Positions 18,074-27,584 of a stretch of DNA of 64,000 bases are shown piece after piece. The stretch lies in the NCBI GenBank assembly GCA_038253945.1, contig JBBSGR010000003.1:186001-250000 (forward strand), given 5' to 3'. The stretch's first letter is position 1, and every line of letters starts with the position of its first letter. The notes below the pieces were generated by a model, which made no database searches, was not told the DNA's origin, and saw only the letters and a program-made list of their open reading frames with translations. Position numbers and translations under genes: made by a program. The DNA is from JBBRYW01 sp038253945 (GTDB lineage: Bacteria > Actinomycetota > Thermoleophilia > Gaiellales > Gaiellaceae).

Positions 18074-18460
18074 TCATGCCGCCGGTTCCTGCTCGCGCGC
18101 CATGCGGCCGAGGATGCCGTTGACGAGCCGGGCGGCATCTTCCGAGGCGTACCGCTTCGACAGCTCCACAGCCTCGTCGATGGCGACCTCCGGCGGAACC
18201 GAGCCTTCGTCCAGCTCGTGGACGGCGATCCGCAGGACGTTTCGCTCGACGACCCCCAGCCGGTCGGCCGGCCAGCCTTCTGCGACCGCGCTGATCCGGC
18301 GGTCGAGCTCGGCGGCGCGTCGCGAGACCGCCTCGGCCGTCTCGAGAGCAAAGGCGTCGACCTCCCCTTCGTAGAGCGACGTCAGCGGTTGACCCGTGAC
18401 ATCCCACTGGTAGAGGAGAAAGAGGGCCGTTCTCCTCGCTGCGTGGCGACCGAGCGTCAT
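18074..18460 (-). CDS. nusB: Transcription antitermination factor NusB
   Basis: 128 residues. An all-helical RNA-binding factor: RHAARRTALFLLYQWDVTGQ at the N-terminus, then RNVLRIAVHELDEG, the VPPEVAIDEAVELSKRYAS signature and VNGILGRMARE. The ATG at 18460 overlaps the accC stop (ATGA), and the much longer open frame upstream is a shadow of accC. Its stop is followed immediately by the 69-bp repeat. Confidence 0.93.
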   Translation of the reverse strand: MTLGRHAARRTALFLLYQWDVTGQPLTSLYEGEVDAFALETAEAVSRRAAELDRRISAVAEGWPADRLGVVERNVLRIAVHELDEGSVPPEVAIDEAVELSKRYASEDAARLVNGILGRMAREQEPAA

Positions 18461-19815
18461 GAAGCCGCGACGGTACCCGCCCGGACCTCGCGCTGCGCCA
18501 GAAAGCTCGTGAAGTAGCGGCCGGTCGAGAACTGCTCGCTCCGCAGTACCTCGAGCGCGAAGCCCCGAGTCGTCGCGACGCCCCGCACGTCGAGCTCGCC
18601 CAGGGCGCGGAGCGCGCGGGCGATCGCGGCCGTGCGTTCCTCGTCCCAGACGATGAGCTTCCCGATCAGCGAGTCGTAGTAGGACGAGACGACGGTGCCT
18701 CGCTCGACGTAGGTGTCGAAGCGAACGCCGGGCCCCAGGGGGACGCGAAGCTCCTCGATCAGCCCGGGCGACGGCATGAAGCCTCGCGCCGGGTCCTCGG
18801 CATTGATCCGCACCTCGATCGCGTGTCCGCGGCGCTCGGCACGGCCGCTGCGGGCGAGCTGCTCGCCGCTCGCGACTCGCAGCTGCTCCCGCACGAGATC
18901 GATTCCCGTGACGAGCTCGGTCACCGGATGCTCCACCTGCAAGCGTGCGTTCAGCTCGATGAACGCGAACACACCGTCTGAGCCGAGCAAGAACTCGAAG
19001 GTCCCGGCGTTCCGGTAGCCGACGGCGAGCGTCGCGCGTGCGACCGCAGCCTCCATCTCCTCCCGGAGAGCGGAGCTCAGAGCCGGCGAGGGCGACTCCT
19101 CGATCAGCTTCTGATGGCGCCGCTGGATCGAGCACTCCCGCTCGCCCAGCGTGAGAACGCCGCCGTGCTCGTCGGCCAAGACCTGCACCTCGACGTGTCT
19201 GGCCGGGACGAGGGCCTTCTCGAGGTACAGGCTGCCGTCGGCGAAGGCCGCCTCCGCCTCCGCCGACGCGCTCGCAAAGACGGCTTCGAGCTCGTCGGGC
19301 GTCTCGACGAGTCGCATGCCCCGGCCGCCGCCGCCGGCGACCGCCTTCACGAGCACCGGATATCCGAGCTCTGCGGCCGCGCCGTGAGCCTCCGTCAGCT
19401 CGACCGGCCCTTCTGTTCCGGGAACGACCGGGACGCCGGCCTTGACCATCTCGCGCTTCGCGACGGTCTTGTCGCCCATTCGAGCCATCACGTCCGCGGG
19501 TGGCCCGACGAAGACCAGGTCGTTGTCGGCGCAGGCCTCGACGAAGGCCGGATTCTCGGACAGGAAGCCCCAGCCCGGATGCACCGCCTCGCAGCCGGTC
19601 GTCGTCGCCGCCGCGACGACGGAGGGGATCCTGAGGTAGCTGTCGGCGGCGGGCGGCGGGCCGATGCAGACTGCCCGATCGGCGAGCCGCACGTGCAGCG
19701 AGTCGCGGTCGGCGGTGGAGTAGACCGCCACCGCCTCCACGCTCAGCTCGTGGAGTGCTCGGATCACCCGAACCGCGACCTCTCCCCTGTTGGCGACGAG
19801 GACGCGCGAGAACAT
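18457..19815 (-). CDS. accC: Biotin carboxylase subunit
   Basis: 452 residues, full length. It carboxylates the biotin of its carrier using ATP and bicarbonate. It has FSRVLVANRGEVAVRVIRA at the N-terminus, the ATP-grasp loop VKAVAGGGGRGMRLV, REMVKAGVPVVPGTEG, ERECSIQRRHQKLIEESPSP, and FIELNARLQVEHPVTE with the catalytic Glu/Asn/Arg set. It lies 2 bases downstream of the carboxyltransferase-like/BCCP fusion, so the two are surely co-expressed subunits. Confidence 0.95.
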   Translation of the reverse strand: MFSRVLVANRGEVAVRVIRALHELSVEAVAVYSTADRDSLHVRLADRAVCIGPPPAADSYLRIPSVVAAATTTGCEAVHPGWGFLSENPAFVEACADNDLVFVGPPADVMARMGDKTVAKREMVKAGVPVVPGTEGPVELTEAHGAAAELGYPVLVKAVAGGGGRGMRLVETPDELEAVFASASAEAEAAFADGSLYLEKALVPARHVEVQVLADEHGGVLTLGERECSIQRRHQKLIEESPSPALSSALREEMEAAVARATLAVGYRNAGTFEFLLGSDGVFAFIELNARLQVEHPVTELVTGIDLVREQLRVASGEQLARSGRAERRGHAIEVRINAEDPARGFMPSPGLIEELRVPLGPGVRFDTYVERGTVVSSYYDSLIGKLIVWDEERTAAIARALRALGELDVRGVATTRGFALEVLRSEQFSTGRYFTSFLAQREVRAGTVAAS

Positions 19816-19817
19816 TC

Positions 19818-21623
19818 CTAGATGGCGTCGAGCGGCCGGCCGAGGACGGGCTCGAGCTCGAGGAGAAGCTGTCCGTACTCGACCGGCTCCCCGTTGCGAG
19901 CGTGGATCGCGCGCACGACGGCTGCCATGTCGGCCTTCACCTCGTTCATCAGCTTCATGGCCTCGAGGATGCAGAGCGTCTGACCGGCCAGCACCGTGTC
20001 GCCTTCCTCGACGAACGGCGGTGCGCCGGGCTCGGAGCCGCGGTAGAACACGCCCACCATCGGCGCATCGACTCGAACGATGCCGTCGCCCGCCGGCGCC
20101 ACCGGCGTCTCCGCTCGCTGAGCCTCGCTCACGACGAGCGGTGCTCCGGCGATCCCCGGGCCGTCGTCCCGTCCACGGACCGAGACACGCATGCCCCCTT
20201 CCTCGATCGTCAGCTCGGCCACCCCCGACTCCTGCACGATCCGGACGACCTCGCGGATCTGGTCGGCCCGCGCGCGCTCGACGCCGCCCGCCTCGAGCGT
20301 CTCGTCTCCTCCGCGACTGCGGATCGTGCGGAGCAGCGGCTCGGCGTCGTCCCCGAAGAGACCGAGCAGGACGAGCTCCTCCTCGCTCGAGGCTAGCCCG
20401 GCGGCCTGGAGGCGGAGCTCGTCCAGATCCGGCACCGGCTCGACGTCCGGCTCGCCTGCAGTGAGAAGCTCAACGGCCCGCCGGACGGTCGGATCGATCG
20501 GTCCTGGCGGCATCCCGTACTCGCCCTCGAGCAACAGCCGAAGCTCGTCGACGACCAACCCGTAGCGGCTCGCGGACAGAACGTGGACGAGTGCCTGCGA
20601 GCCCAGCACCTGGCCGATCGGCGCGGCAAGCGGCGGCCACCCGACCTCCGCGCGGATTCGTGCGAGCTCGTCGAGCACGTCGTCGAGCCGGTCCCCGGCG
20701 GCCTGCATGCGCAGCTGGGCGTCGAGCGCCGCCACCAGCCCGCCCGGCAGGCGGTGCTCGGCGGAGCGAACGGCGATGCGCGGCGCAAGCGGCACGACGG
20801 GCTCGTCCCCGATGTGCTCGTCCACCAGCTCGGAAGCGCGCCACAGGCGCTCGACGTCGACGCCGGTGGGAAGACCGAGGCCTGCGAGCGCCTGGGCGAG
20901 GCCTTCGCCCGAGACCCGGTGGAGGGTGAGGGCGACCGGATACACGGCGCAGGCGATTCGATCCGCCCCGCCGCGGGCTCCCTCGAGCGCGGTCGCAAGC
21001 GCGTTGCCCCCGGCCCCCTGGCAGTAGAGGCCGACCGGCAGCCCGGCCGCCTCACGAAGGCCGGCGACGAGCTCGCTCGCCTGTCCGGGCTCGAGCGAGC
21101 CGGACGGGTCGTGAAGCAGGACCCGGGCCGCCCCCAGGTCACGAAGCCGGCCAGCCTGCTCGAGCAGCGCCTCGGTCTCGCCTTCATACCCTGACCCCCA
21201 GATGAGGCCGGCGGCGAACTCGCAGCCTGCGGCGGCAATCGCCTCGCCCGCCTCACGCAGGTTCGAGACGTCGTTCAACGGATCGTGCAGGCGGAAGACG
21301 TCGATGCCGTTCGCAGCAGCAGACGCGATGAAGCGACGGACAAAATCGACTCCGACGGGGCGGGAGCCCACGAGGAAGCGGCCCCGGAGGGCCAGGGCGA
21401 GCGGCGTGCTCGTGCGCGCGTTCAGCGCCCGGATGCGTTCCCACGGGCTCTCCACGCCTCGGCGTACGGCGTTGTCGAACACGCCTCCCCCGGAGACTTC
21501 GAGGTAGTCGAACCCGGCGCCGTCCAGGATGTCCGCAAGTCCCAGCAGGTCGGACGTCGAGATGTGCCCCGCGAGTGGATCCTGGCTCAGCAGCCGGATC
21601 GTCGTATCGACAAGTCGCGGCAT
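19818..21623 (-). CDS. Degenerate pyruvate-carboxylase/OadA-type carboxyltransferase domain fused to biotin carboxyl carrier protein
   Basis: 601 residues. Residues 1-440 align in order with the PYC/OadA carboxyltransferase barrel (LVDTTIR, DYLEVSGGGVFD, NGIDVFRLHDPLND), but active-site positions differ. The carbamylated-Lys segment (usually IKDMAG) reads LLHDPSG. The metal-binding His-X-His segment (usually HLHTHDTSG) reads GLYCQGAGG. Residues from about 450 form an AccB/BCCP: VRIVQESGVAELTIEEGG, APMVGVFYRG, and the biotinylation site LEAMKLMNEV. The biotin carrier should work with AccC; the front domain probably has a structural or other role. Which acyl-CoA or keto acid is carboxylated is unknown. 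Confidence 0.82.
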   Translation of the reverse strand: MPRLVDTTIRLLSQDPLAGHISTSDLLGLADILDGAGFDYLEVSGGGVFDNAVRRGVESPWERIRALNARTSTPLALALRGRFLVGSRPVGVDFVRRFIASAAANGIDVFRLHDPLNDVSNLREAGEAIAAAGCEFAAGLIWGSGYEGETEALLEQAGRLRDLGAARVLLHDPSGSLEPGQASELVAGLREAAGLPVGLYCQGAGGNALATALEGARGGADRIACAVYPVALTLHRVSGEGLAQALAGLGLPTGVDVERLWRASELVDEHIGDEPVVPLAPRIAVRSAEHRLPGGLVAALDAQLRMQAAGDRLDDVLDELARIRAEVGWPPLAAPIGQVLGSQALVHVLSASRYGLVVDELRLLLEGEYGMPPGPIDPTVRRAVELLTAGEPDVEPVPDLDELRLQAAGLASSEEELVLLGLFGDDAEPLLRTIRSRGGDETLEAGGVERARADQIREVVRIVQESGVAELTIEEGGMRVSVRGRDDGPGIAGAPLVVSEAQRAETPVAPAGDGIVRVDAPMVGVFYRGSEPGAPPFVEEGDTVLAGQTLCILEAMKLMNEVKADMAAVVRAIHARNGEPVEYGQLLLELEPVLGRPLDAI

Positions 21624-21685
21624 GGCGCGGAGGTTAAATGATCCATCCAGCCGTGGATGCCCTCAGCCCCGCCTTCCGCCTTGCG

Positions 21686-22228
21686 CTACGGGCCCGGACC
21701 AATCCAGGTCATCACCGCGCCCGACGAGCAGTTGACGACGATCTTCACGCCATCGGGCTTTAGAGGGTTGGTGCCGCGCCGCATGCGAAGGCTGGCGCCG
21801 TAGACGGTCATCTCGGCCGGTGCGTCCGTGCCGAGCGGCGGCAGTAGGCGCGTGATCGTCCAGCCGTCACCGAGCTGGTGGCGAACCGAGACGAAACGCT
21901 CGATCAGCGTGCGTCCGACGACGCCGCCCGCACGCGTAGAGCCGCGCACGCCCACTTGGGCCCCCGTCAGGCCGGCGTATGGGTGAAGCTGCGCGTGCTT
22001 CCGAAAGAAGAGCGCGAAGGTGTGGGCGCGACCGGAGTTGTACGCGTCGAGCATCGCGATCAGGCGCCCGGCGACGAACTCGGACGCGCAGCGAGGCGCG
22101 AGCTCGAGCGGCGTCGACTCGATCGAGAAGTCCGCCGAGACAGCCGGCATCGGCGCGACGTCTGCCGCGCCTGCGGCAGCGCATGTGAGGCACGCAGTCA
22201 AGCCAGCCAGGAAGACGCGCGTGAGCAT
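21686..22228 (-). CDS. Secreted protein, function unknown
   Basis: About 180 residues from ATG at 22228, giving a clear signal peptide (MLTRVFLAGLTACLTCAAAGAADVAP). The mature part has two Cys (RCASEFVAG near the start, VVNCSSGAVM near the end). It contains MLDAYNSGRAHTFALFF and GWTITRLLPPLGTDAPAEMTVYG, recalling NTF2-like or SnoaL-like folds with a C-terminal strand pair, but no family is certain. It lies between efp and the BCCP fusion on the same strand. Confidence 0.6.
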   Translation of the reverse strand: MLTRVFLAGLTACLTCAAAGAADVAPMPAVSADFSIESTPLELAPRCASEFVAGRLIAMLDAYNSGRAHTFALFFRKHAQLHPYAGLTGAQVGVRGSTRAGGVVGRTLIERFVSVRHQLGDGWTITRLLPPLGTDAPAEMTVYGASLRMRRGTNPLKPDGVKIVVNCSSGAVMTWIGPGP

Positions 22229-22315
22229 GCGCTCGCTGCATGTAGCTGTGCCCGAGGCGGCCGGCAGACTCGGGCGCACCCCACCGTTGGCTCTGGGTCC
22301 GCGCCGGCGGGTCGC

Positions 22316-22882
<567 letters not shown>

Positions 22883-22903
22883 GAGCCGCAGTGTAGGCCC
22901 AGG

Positions 22904-23941
22904 TCAATCGACGGTGACGAGATCCTTGGTGAACGAGGTCAGGACCTCCGGGCCGTCTGCGCCGACGACGACGAGGTCCTCGATCCGGATCCCGCCGTAG
23001 CCCTCGAGGTAGATGCCGGGCTCGACCGTGACGACGTTTCCCGCGGCGAGGACGTCCTCCGAGACCTGCGAGAGCCGAGGATCCTCGTGCACCACGAGCC
23101 CGACGCCGTGCCCGAGCCCATGGCCGAACGCCTCGCCGAGGCCTGCACCAGCGATATGGTCGCGCGCCGCGGCGTCGACGTCGCGGCCCGATCGTCCCGG
23201 AGAGAGCTCGGCGAGACCGATCTCCTGCGCCTGGAGGCAGACGGCATATGCGTTCTTCAGCTCGTCGGAGAGCGCCCCCGCGGCGAACGTCCTCGTGCAG
23301 TCCGAGCAGTAGCCGTCGACGATGCAGCCCGCGTCGACCACCACGGCGTCGCCAGGCTGAATCTTCCGAGCACCCGGGTGCGCGTGCGGCAGCGCGCCGT
23401 TCGGCCCCGCCGCGACGATCGCGGGAAACGAGAGCCCTTCGGCCCCGAGCTCGTGGAAGAGCTGCTCGATCTGCCAGGCAAGCTCGCGCTCGGTCCGACG
23501 AAGGAAGCGCTCTTCCGCGATGCGTGCGAAGACGTCGTTCGCGATCGCAGCGGCCTGCCGGATCGCCTCGAGCTCCCGCTCGTCCTTCACGGCCCGGAGC
23601 GCCTCCACGAGGCCACGCGTCGGGACCAACTCGAGCCCGCCGGCGGTCAGCGTCTCCCAGCTTGCGTACGTGAGGTCTCTCGCCTCGAACGCGATTCTCC
23701 CGGAGAGCCTGCCGGCGAGGTCATGGGCGATCGCGCGATCGGTCTCGACGAACTCGACGTCCTGCACCGCGCGACCGGACGAGGCGTAGCGAAAATCGGC
23801 GAAGAGCCGGACGCGGTCCGGCTCGACGAGGGCCGCGGCGTTCGAGCTCTCGAATCCGGTCAGGTAGCGAACGTTCGCCGGGGTCGTGACGAGCAGCGGC
23901 TCGGCGAGGCCCGCGGCAAGACGTTCGATGCGGTCGTTCAT
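22904..23941 (-). CDS. pepQ: Xaa-Pro dipeptidase/aminopeptidase (M24 family)
   Basis: 345 residues. An N-terminal creatinase-like domain (LLVTTPANVRYLTGFESSN) precedes the pita-bread catalytic domain. Metal ligands are visible in DAVVVDAGCIVDGYCSDCTRTF, GHGLGHGVGLVVHEDPRL, VTVEPGIYLEGYGGIRIEDLV. It cleaves Xaa-Pro bonds. The stop precedes efp by about 20 bases and the ATG overlaps the aroQ stop by 4 bases, so it belongs to the aro operon transcript. Confidence 0.93.
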   Translation of the reverse strand: MNDRIERLAAGLAEPLLVTTPANVRYLTGFESSNAAALVEPDRVRLFADFRYASSGRAVQDVEFVETDRAIAHDLAGRLSGRIAFEARDLTYASWETLTAGGLELVPTRGLVEALRAVKDERELEAIRQAAAIANDVFARIAEERFLRRTERELAWQIEQLFHELGAEGLSFPAIVAAGPNGALPHAHPGARKIQPGDAVVVDAGCIVDGYCSDCTRTFAAGALSDELKNAYAVCLQAQEIGLAELSPGRSGRDVDAAARDHIAGAGLGEAFGHGLGHGVGLVVHEDPRLSQVSEDVLAAGNVVTVEPGIYLEGYGGIRIEDLVVVGADGPEVLTSFTKDLVTVD

Positions 23942-24366
23942 GGCGCCTCCAGCAGGAACTCGAGCGCCTCACGGTACCCGTCCGGCCCCTTGCCGACGAT
24001 GCGGCGGGCGGCGAGCTCCGCGATCACCGAGTGGCGCCGCCACTCCTCTCGCTCGTCGACGTTCGACAGGTGCACTTCGACGATCGGCGCACGCACGAGC
24101 TCGAGCGCGTCGCGGATCGCGTAGCTGTAGTGGGACCAGGCGCCGGGGTTCACGATGACACCGCCGGCCGCGGCGGCGGCTTCGTGGCACCACTCCACGT
24201 ACTCGCCCTCGTGGTTCGTCTGGCGGCAGTGGACGACCGCGCCGAGCTCGGCGGCCCAGCCGGTGATCCGCCGCTCGAGCTCGTCGAGCGAGAGGCCGCC
24301 GTAGAGTGCCGGATCGCGCCGGCCGAGCACGTCGAGGTTGACGCCGTTCAGTACGTGGATCTCCAC
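23938..24366 (-). CDS. aroQ: Type II 3-dehydroquinate dehydratase
   Basis: 142 residues. It catalyses the third step of the shikimate pathway. Characteristic parts: IHVLNGVNLDVLGRRDPALYG (active-site Arg/Tyr loop), QTNHEGEYVEWCHEA, VNPGAWSHYSYAIRDAL, and IVEVHLSNVDEREEWRRHS with the catalytic His. It lies about 10 bases after aroKB. Confidence 0.95.
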   Translation of the reverse strand: MEIHVLNGVNLDVLGRRDPALYGGLSLDELERRITGWAAELGAVVHCRQTNHEGEYVEWCHEAAAAAGGVIVNPGAWSHYSYAIRDALELVRAPIVEVHLSNVDEREEWRRHSVIAELAARRIVGKGPDGYREALEFLLEAP

Positions 24367-24376
24367 CGGCTCGACC

Positions 24377-25810
24377 CTACCCCGCGATCAGCCGGTCGAG
24401 CTCGCGACGGATCGTGTCGGCCGGAAGCTGGGCGCCGATTCGCGGTTTGCCGAGCGCCTCGAGCAGCACGAGTCGAGGCGTTCCGCCGACGGCCTTCTTG
24501 TCGCGTTGAAGCGTGAGCCACGCGCGCTCGCGGTCGGCTCGAACGGGTTGCGGCTCGAGCAGCTCTTCGACGAGCCGTACCTGCTCGTCGAGACCCGAGA
24601 GCCTCAGCGCCGCCAGAAGACCTAGCGCCACCGCTTCGCCGTGCGAGACGGCGTGGTCGGAGCCCGCCTCGAGCGCATGGGCGAACGTATGGCCGAGATT
24701 CAGAATCGCCCGCTCCCCCGTCTCGCGCGGGTCGCGCAGGCAGACGGCCGTCTTGTAGGCGGCGCAGCGGCGGACGAGCTCCGCATCCGGCAGATCCCAG
24801 AGCGCCTCACCGGCGAGGAGCCCGGTCTTGACGACCTCCGCCATACCCGCGCGCCGCTCCGCCTCCGGCAGCGTCGCGAGGACTGCCGGGTCGATCACCG
24901 TGCGGGCGGGCCAGTGAAAGGCGCCGACGAGATTCTTCGCCTCCGGCAGGTTGACCGCCGTCTTGCCGCCGATCGCGGCGTCGACCTGCCCGACGAGCGT
25001 CGTCGGAACCGCGATCCAGTCGATCCCCCGAAGGTACACCGCCGCGGCAAAGCCGGCCACGTCTGTCGTACACCCGCCGCCGACGGCGACGATCGTCCCC
25101 ATTCGGCCAAGGGGCAGATCGCGCAGGAGCCGCTCCAGTGTCGCCACCGTCTTTGCCTCCTCCCCGGCCGGAAGTCGATGCGTGGAGACGAGCCGCTCGC
25201 CAAGCGCCGCTCGAGCCGCCGGCCCGTGAAGCGCGGCGACATTCTCGTCGAGCACGAGCGCCGCACCTTCGGCCAGGACGGTCTCGCCGAGCTCCAGCTC
25301 GAGCGCGCCCGTCCGAACGTGCACTCCCCCCGCCGCCAGCGCCACGTCCTCGACGTCTCGCGCGGCCCACTGCTCGACGCCGTGGTACAGCGCACGACGC
25401 TGCTCGTAGAGAGCGCGAAAGCTCTCCTCGTCCAGCGCCAGGGGCCGCTCGGAGCCGCGGACGCGCTCCCAGGCCTGATCGACGTCGACCTCGACGAGCA
25501 CGGTCACGGCCCGCTCGACGAGGTGCAACCGTGTCCTCGGAGAGGCCGGAGCACCTCCGCCGAGCGCGATCACTGCAGGCTCCGGCGAGCGGAGGGCCTC
25601 CTCGGCTACCCGCTCCTCGAGCGCGCGAAACTCCGCCTCTCCCCGACCGGCGAAGATCTCGGCGATCGACGTACCGGTGCGCTGCTCGATCTCATGGTCG
25701 AGATCCACGAACCGCCGGTCGAGGCGCGTCGCGGCCTCTTTGCCGAGCGTCGTCTTGCCGGCGCCCATGAATCCGATCAGGGCGACGTGTCTGGTTACCG
25801 GGGAGTCCAC
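24377..25810 (-). CDS. aroKB: Shikimate kinase - 3-dehydroquinate synthase fusion
   Basis: 477 residues with two enzymes. Residues 1-160 are shikimate kinase: HVALIGFMGAGKTTLGKEAA (P-loop), FVDLDHEIEQRTG, GRGEAEFRALEE, VIALGGGAP. From about residue 165 to the end is dehydroquinate synthase: GTIVAVGGGCTTDVAGFAAA, RGIDWIAVPTTLVGQVDAAIGGKTAVNL, AGMAEVVKTGLL, LNLGHTFAHALE and SHGEAVALGL. The GTG start overlaps the aroC stop by 16 bases. Fusions of this type are known in some bacteria (for example Thermotoga). Confidence 0.93.
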   Translation of the reverse strand: MDSPVTRHVALIGFMGAGKTTLGKEAATRLDRRFVDLDHEIEQRTGTSIAEIFAGRGEAEFRALEERVAEEALRSPEPAVIALGGGAPASPRTRLHLVERAVTVLVEVDVDQAWERVRGSERPLALDEESFRALYEQRRALYHGVEQWAARDVEDVALAAGGVHVRTGALELELGETVLAEGAALVLDENVAALHGPAARAALGERLVSTHRLPAGEEAKTVATLERLLRDLPLGRMGTIVAVGGGCTTDVAGFAAAVYLRGIDWIAVPTTLVGQVDAAIGGKTAVNLPEAKNLVGAFHWPARTVIDPAVLATLPEAERRAGMAEVVKTGLLAGEALWDLPDAELVRRCAAYKTAVCLRDPRETGERAILNLGHTFAHALEAGSDHAVSHGEAVALGLLAALRLSGLDEQVRLVEELLEPQPVRADRERAWLTLQRDKKAVGGTPRLVLLEALGKPRIGAQLPADTIRRELDRLIAG

Positions 25811-26895
25811 GGAATGCGCTCGAGGTAGGCGCGGTGAGACGACACGAGATCGGCGAGCGAGTCGCCGCCGAACTTCTCCCGTGCCGCGCGGGCGAGCTCG
25901 AACGCCACGGCCGCCTCCGCGACGACGGCCAGCGCCTCCACGGCCGCGACGTCGCTCCGCTCGACGAGGGCCTCCGCGGGCTCGCCCGTCTCGAGGTCGA
26001 CCGTCGCGAGGGGCCGCATCAGCGTCGGCAGCGGCTTCATCGCCGCCCGCACCACGATCGCCTCGCCATTCGTGACGCCGCCCTCGATCCCGCCCGCGTG
26101 GTTCGTCTCGCGATGAAGGCCTCGCCGGTCACGATGAATCTCGTCGTGCGCCTGCGAGCCGCGAGCTCGCGCAAGCGCGAAGCCGTCCCCGAGCTCGACC
26201 CCCTTGACCGCCTGGATGCCGACGACTGCCGCGGCGAGTCGGGCGTCGAGGCGCTCCTCCTTCGCCGCGTAGGAGCCGAGGCCGGGCGGGACGCCCTCTG
26301 CACGTACCTCGACGACCCCGCCGAGCGTGTCGCGGTCGGCCCGGGCAGCATCGACGGCCGCCCGGGTGGCCGTCTCCCCGCGCTCGCCGCCGAGCTCGAC
26401 GGCCTCGCCGCGCACGCTGACGCCGATCTCCCGCAGCAGCGACTTTGCGACCGCGCCGGCGGCGACCGAGACCGCCGTTTGCCGTGCACTGGCCCGCTCG
26501 AGGACGTCGCGCGCGTCCGCGAGCCCGAACTTCAGCGTGCCGGCCAGGTCGGCGTGACCGGGGCGAGGCACCGTGACCGGCTTCGTGCCCTTGCCGGTGG
26601 GCTCCCCCTCCGGCGGCCAGGGGCTCATACCCCACTCCCAGTTGGCGTGATCGCGGTTCCGAACCACGAGGGCCAACGGCGTCCCGAGCGTGCGGCCGTG
26701 CCGGAGGCCGGCCAGGACCTCGACTTCGTCCGTCTCGATCCGCTGCCTGGGGCTGCGGCCGTAGCCCTCCTGTCGCCGGCGCAAATCGTCGTTGATCGCC
26801 GCCCGGTCGAGCACGAGCCCCGCGGGTACGCCCGTCAGGATGGCGACCAGTGCGGGGCCGTGCGACTCGCCGGCCGTTGTCAGCGTCAATGGCAC
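25795..26895 (-). CDS. aroC: Chorismate synthase
   Basis: 366 residues from GTG at 26895 (VPLTLTTAGESHGPALVAILTG is the family start; the longer frame overlaps aroE). It is an FMN-dependent enzyme converting EPSP to chorismate. Signatures: RRRQEGYGRSPRQRIETDEVEVLAG, GTPLALVVRNRDHANWEW, RPGHADLAGTLKFG, ASARQTAVSVAAGAVAK, THAGGIEGG-like NHAGGIEGGVTNGE, and KPLPTLMRPL. It lies 11 bases after aroE. Confidence 0.94.
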   Translation of the reverse strand: MPLTLTTAGESHGPALVAILTGVPAGLVLDRAAINDDLRRRQEGYGRSPRQRIETDEVEVLAGLRHGRTLGTPLALVVRNRDHANWEWGMSPWPPEGEPTGKGTKPVTVPRPGHADLAGTLKFGLADARDVLERASARQTAVSVAAGAVAKSLLREIGVSVRGEAVELGGERGETATRAAVDAARADRDTLGGVVEVRAEGVPPGLGSYAAKEERLDARLAAAVVGIQAVKGVELGDGFALARARGSQAHDEIHRDRRGLHRETNHAGGIEGGVTNGEAIVVRAAMKPLPTLMRPLATVDLETGEPAEALVERSDVAAVEALAVVAEAAVAFELARAAREKFGGDSLADLVSSHRAYLERIPWTPR

Positions 26896-26906
26896 CCCGA
26901 GCAAGC

Positions 26907-27584
26907 CTACGGGCGGACGGACGCCCGCATCACCGCGACCGGCGCCTGAACGCCCGTCCACAGCTCGAACGACGCCGCCCCTTGGGCCACGAGCACCTCG
27001 AGGCCGTCGATCACCGTCGCGCCGGCCTCCCGTGCGGCGATCGCGGTCGCCGTCTCGGGGTACGGCAGATCGACGAGCGTCTGGCCGGGGCCGAGTCGTG
27101 CGAGCACCTCGTCCCGGGCTGACGTCGCTTGCACGATCAGATCGGCGTCCCGCACGTCCGGCGGCCAGGTCCCGCGGCGCGAGAAGACGCGAGCCGCGGG
27201 CAGCGCGTCGATGAACGCCTGCGCGGCTCCACCGGCGCCGATGACAACCGGGTGCTCAGCCTCGATGCCGGCCAGAACGGCGGCGTCGGTCGTCCACCCG
27301 AACGCCCGGCCGGCTTCGAACACGAGCGTGTTGACGCCCCGCGCGGCTGTCTCGACGAGGCCCGCGGCGGCGCGCTTGTGCGGTGTCGTCACGTTGACGC
27401 CTGCGAATCCTGCGGCGGCAAGCCCCCTGATCGCCTCGGCCAGCCGCTCGGGCTCGACAGGCAGCGGTACGTAGGCCCAGTCGAGCGCGAGCGCCGCGAA
27501 GGCCGCGTTCTGCATCCGCGGCGACAGCGACGCCGCGACCGGTTGGCCGATCAGACCGACGAGCCGCGTGGCACCGGTGATCAA
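26907..27584 (-). CDS. aroE: Shikimate dehydrogenase, compact form
   Basis: 225 residues, shorter than the usual 270. The TTG start overlaps the mltG stop (TTGA). Conserved parts: LVGLIGQPVAASLSPRMQNAAFAAL (shikimate-binding SLS), GFAGVNVTTPHKRAA (catalytic Lys), AFGWTTDAAVLAGIE in place of GxNTDxxG, VVIGAGGAAQAFIDAL (NADP site), and GLEVLVAQGAASFELWTG. The missing length is mostly in the nucleotide-binding half. It probably reduces 3-dehydroshikimate to shikimate, given aroC and aroKB directly downstream. Confidence 0.88.
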   Translation of the reverse strand: MITGATRLVGLIGQPVAASLSPRMQNAAFAALALDWAYVPLPVEPERLAEAIRGLAAAGFAGVNVTTPHKRAAAGLVETAARGVNTLVFEAGRAFGWTTDAAVLAGIEAEHPVVIGAGGAAQAFIDALPAARVFSRRGTWPPDVRDADLIVQATSARDEVLARLGPGQTLVDLPYPETATAIAAREAGATVIDGLEVLVAQGAASFELWTGVQAPVAVMRASVRP

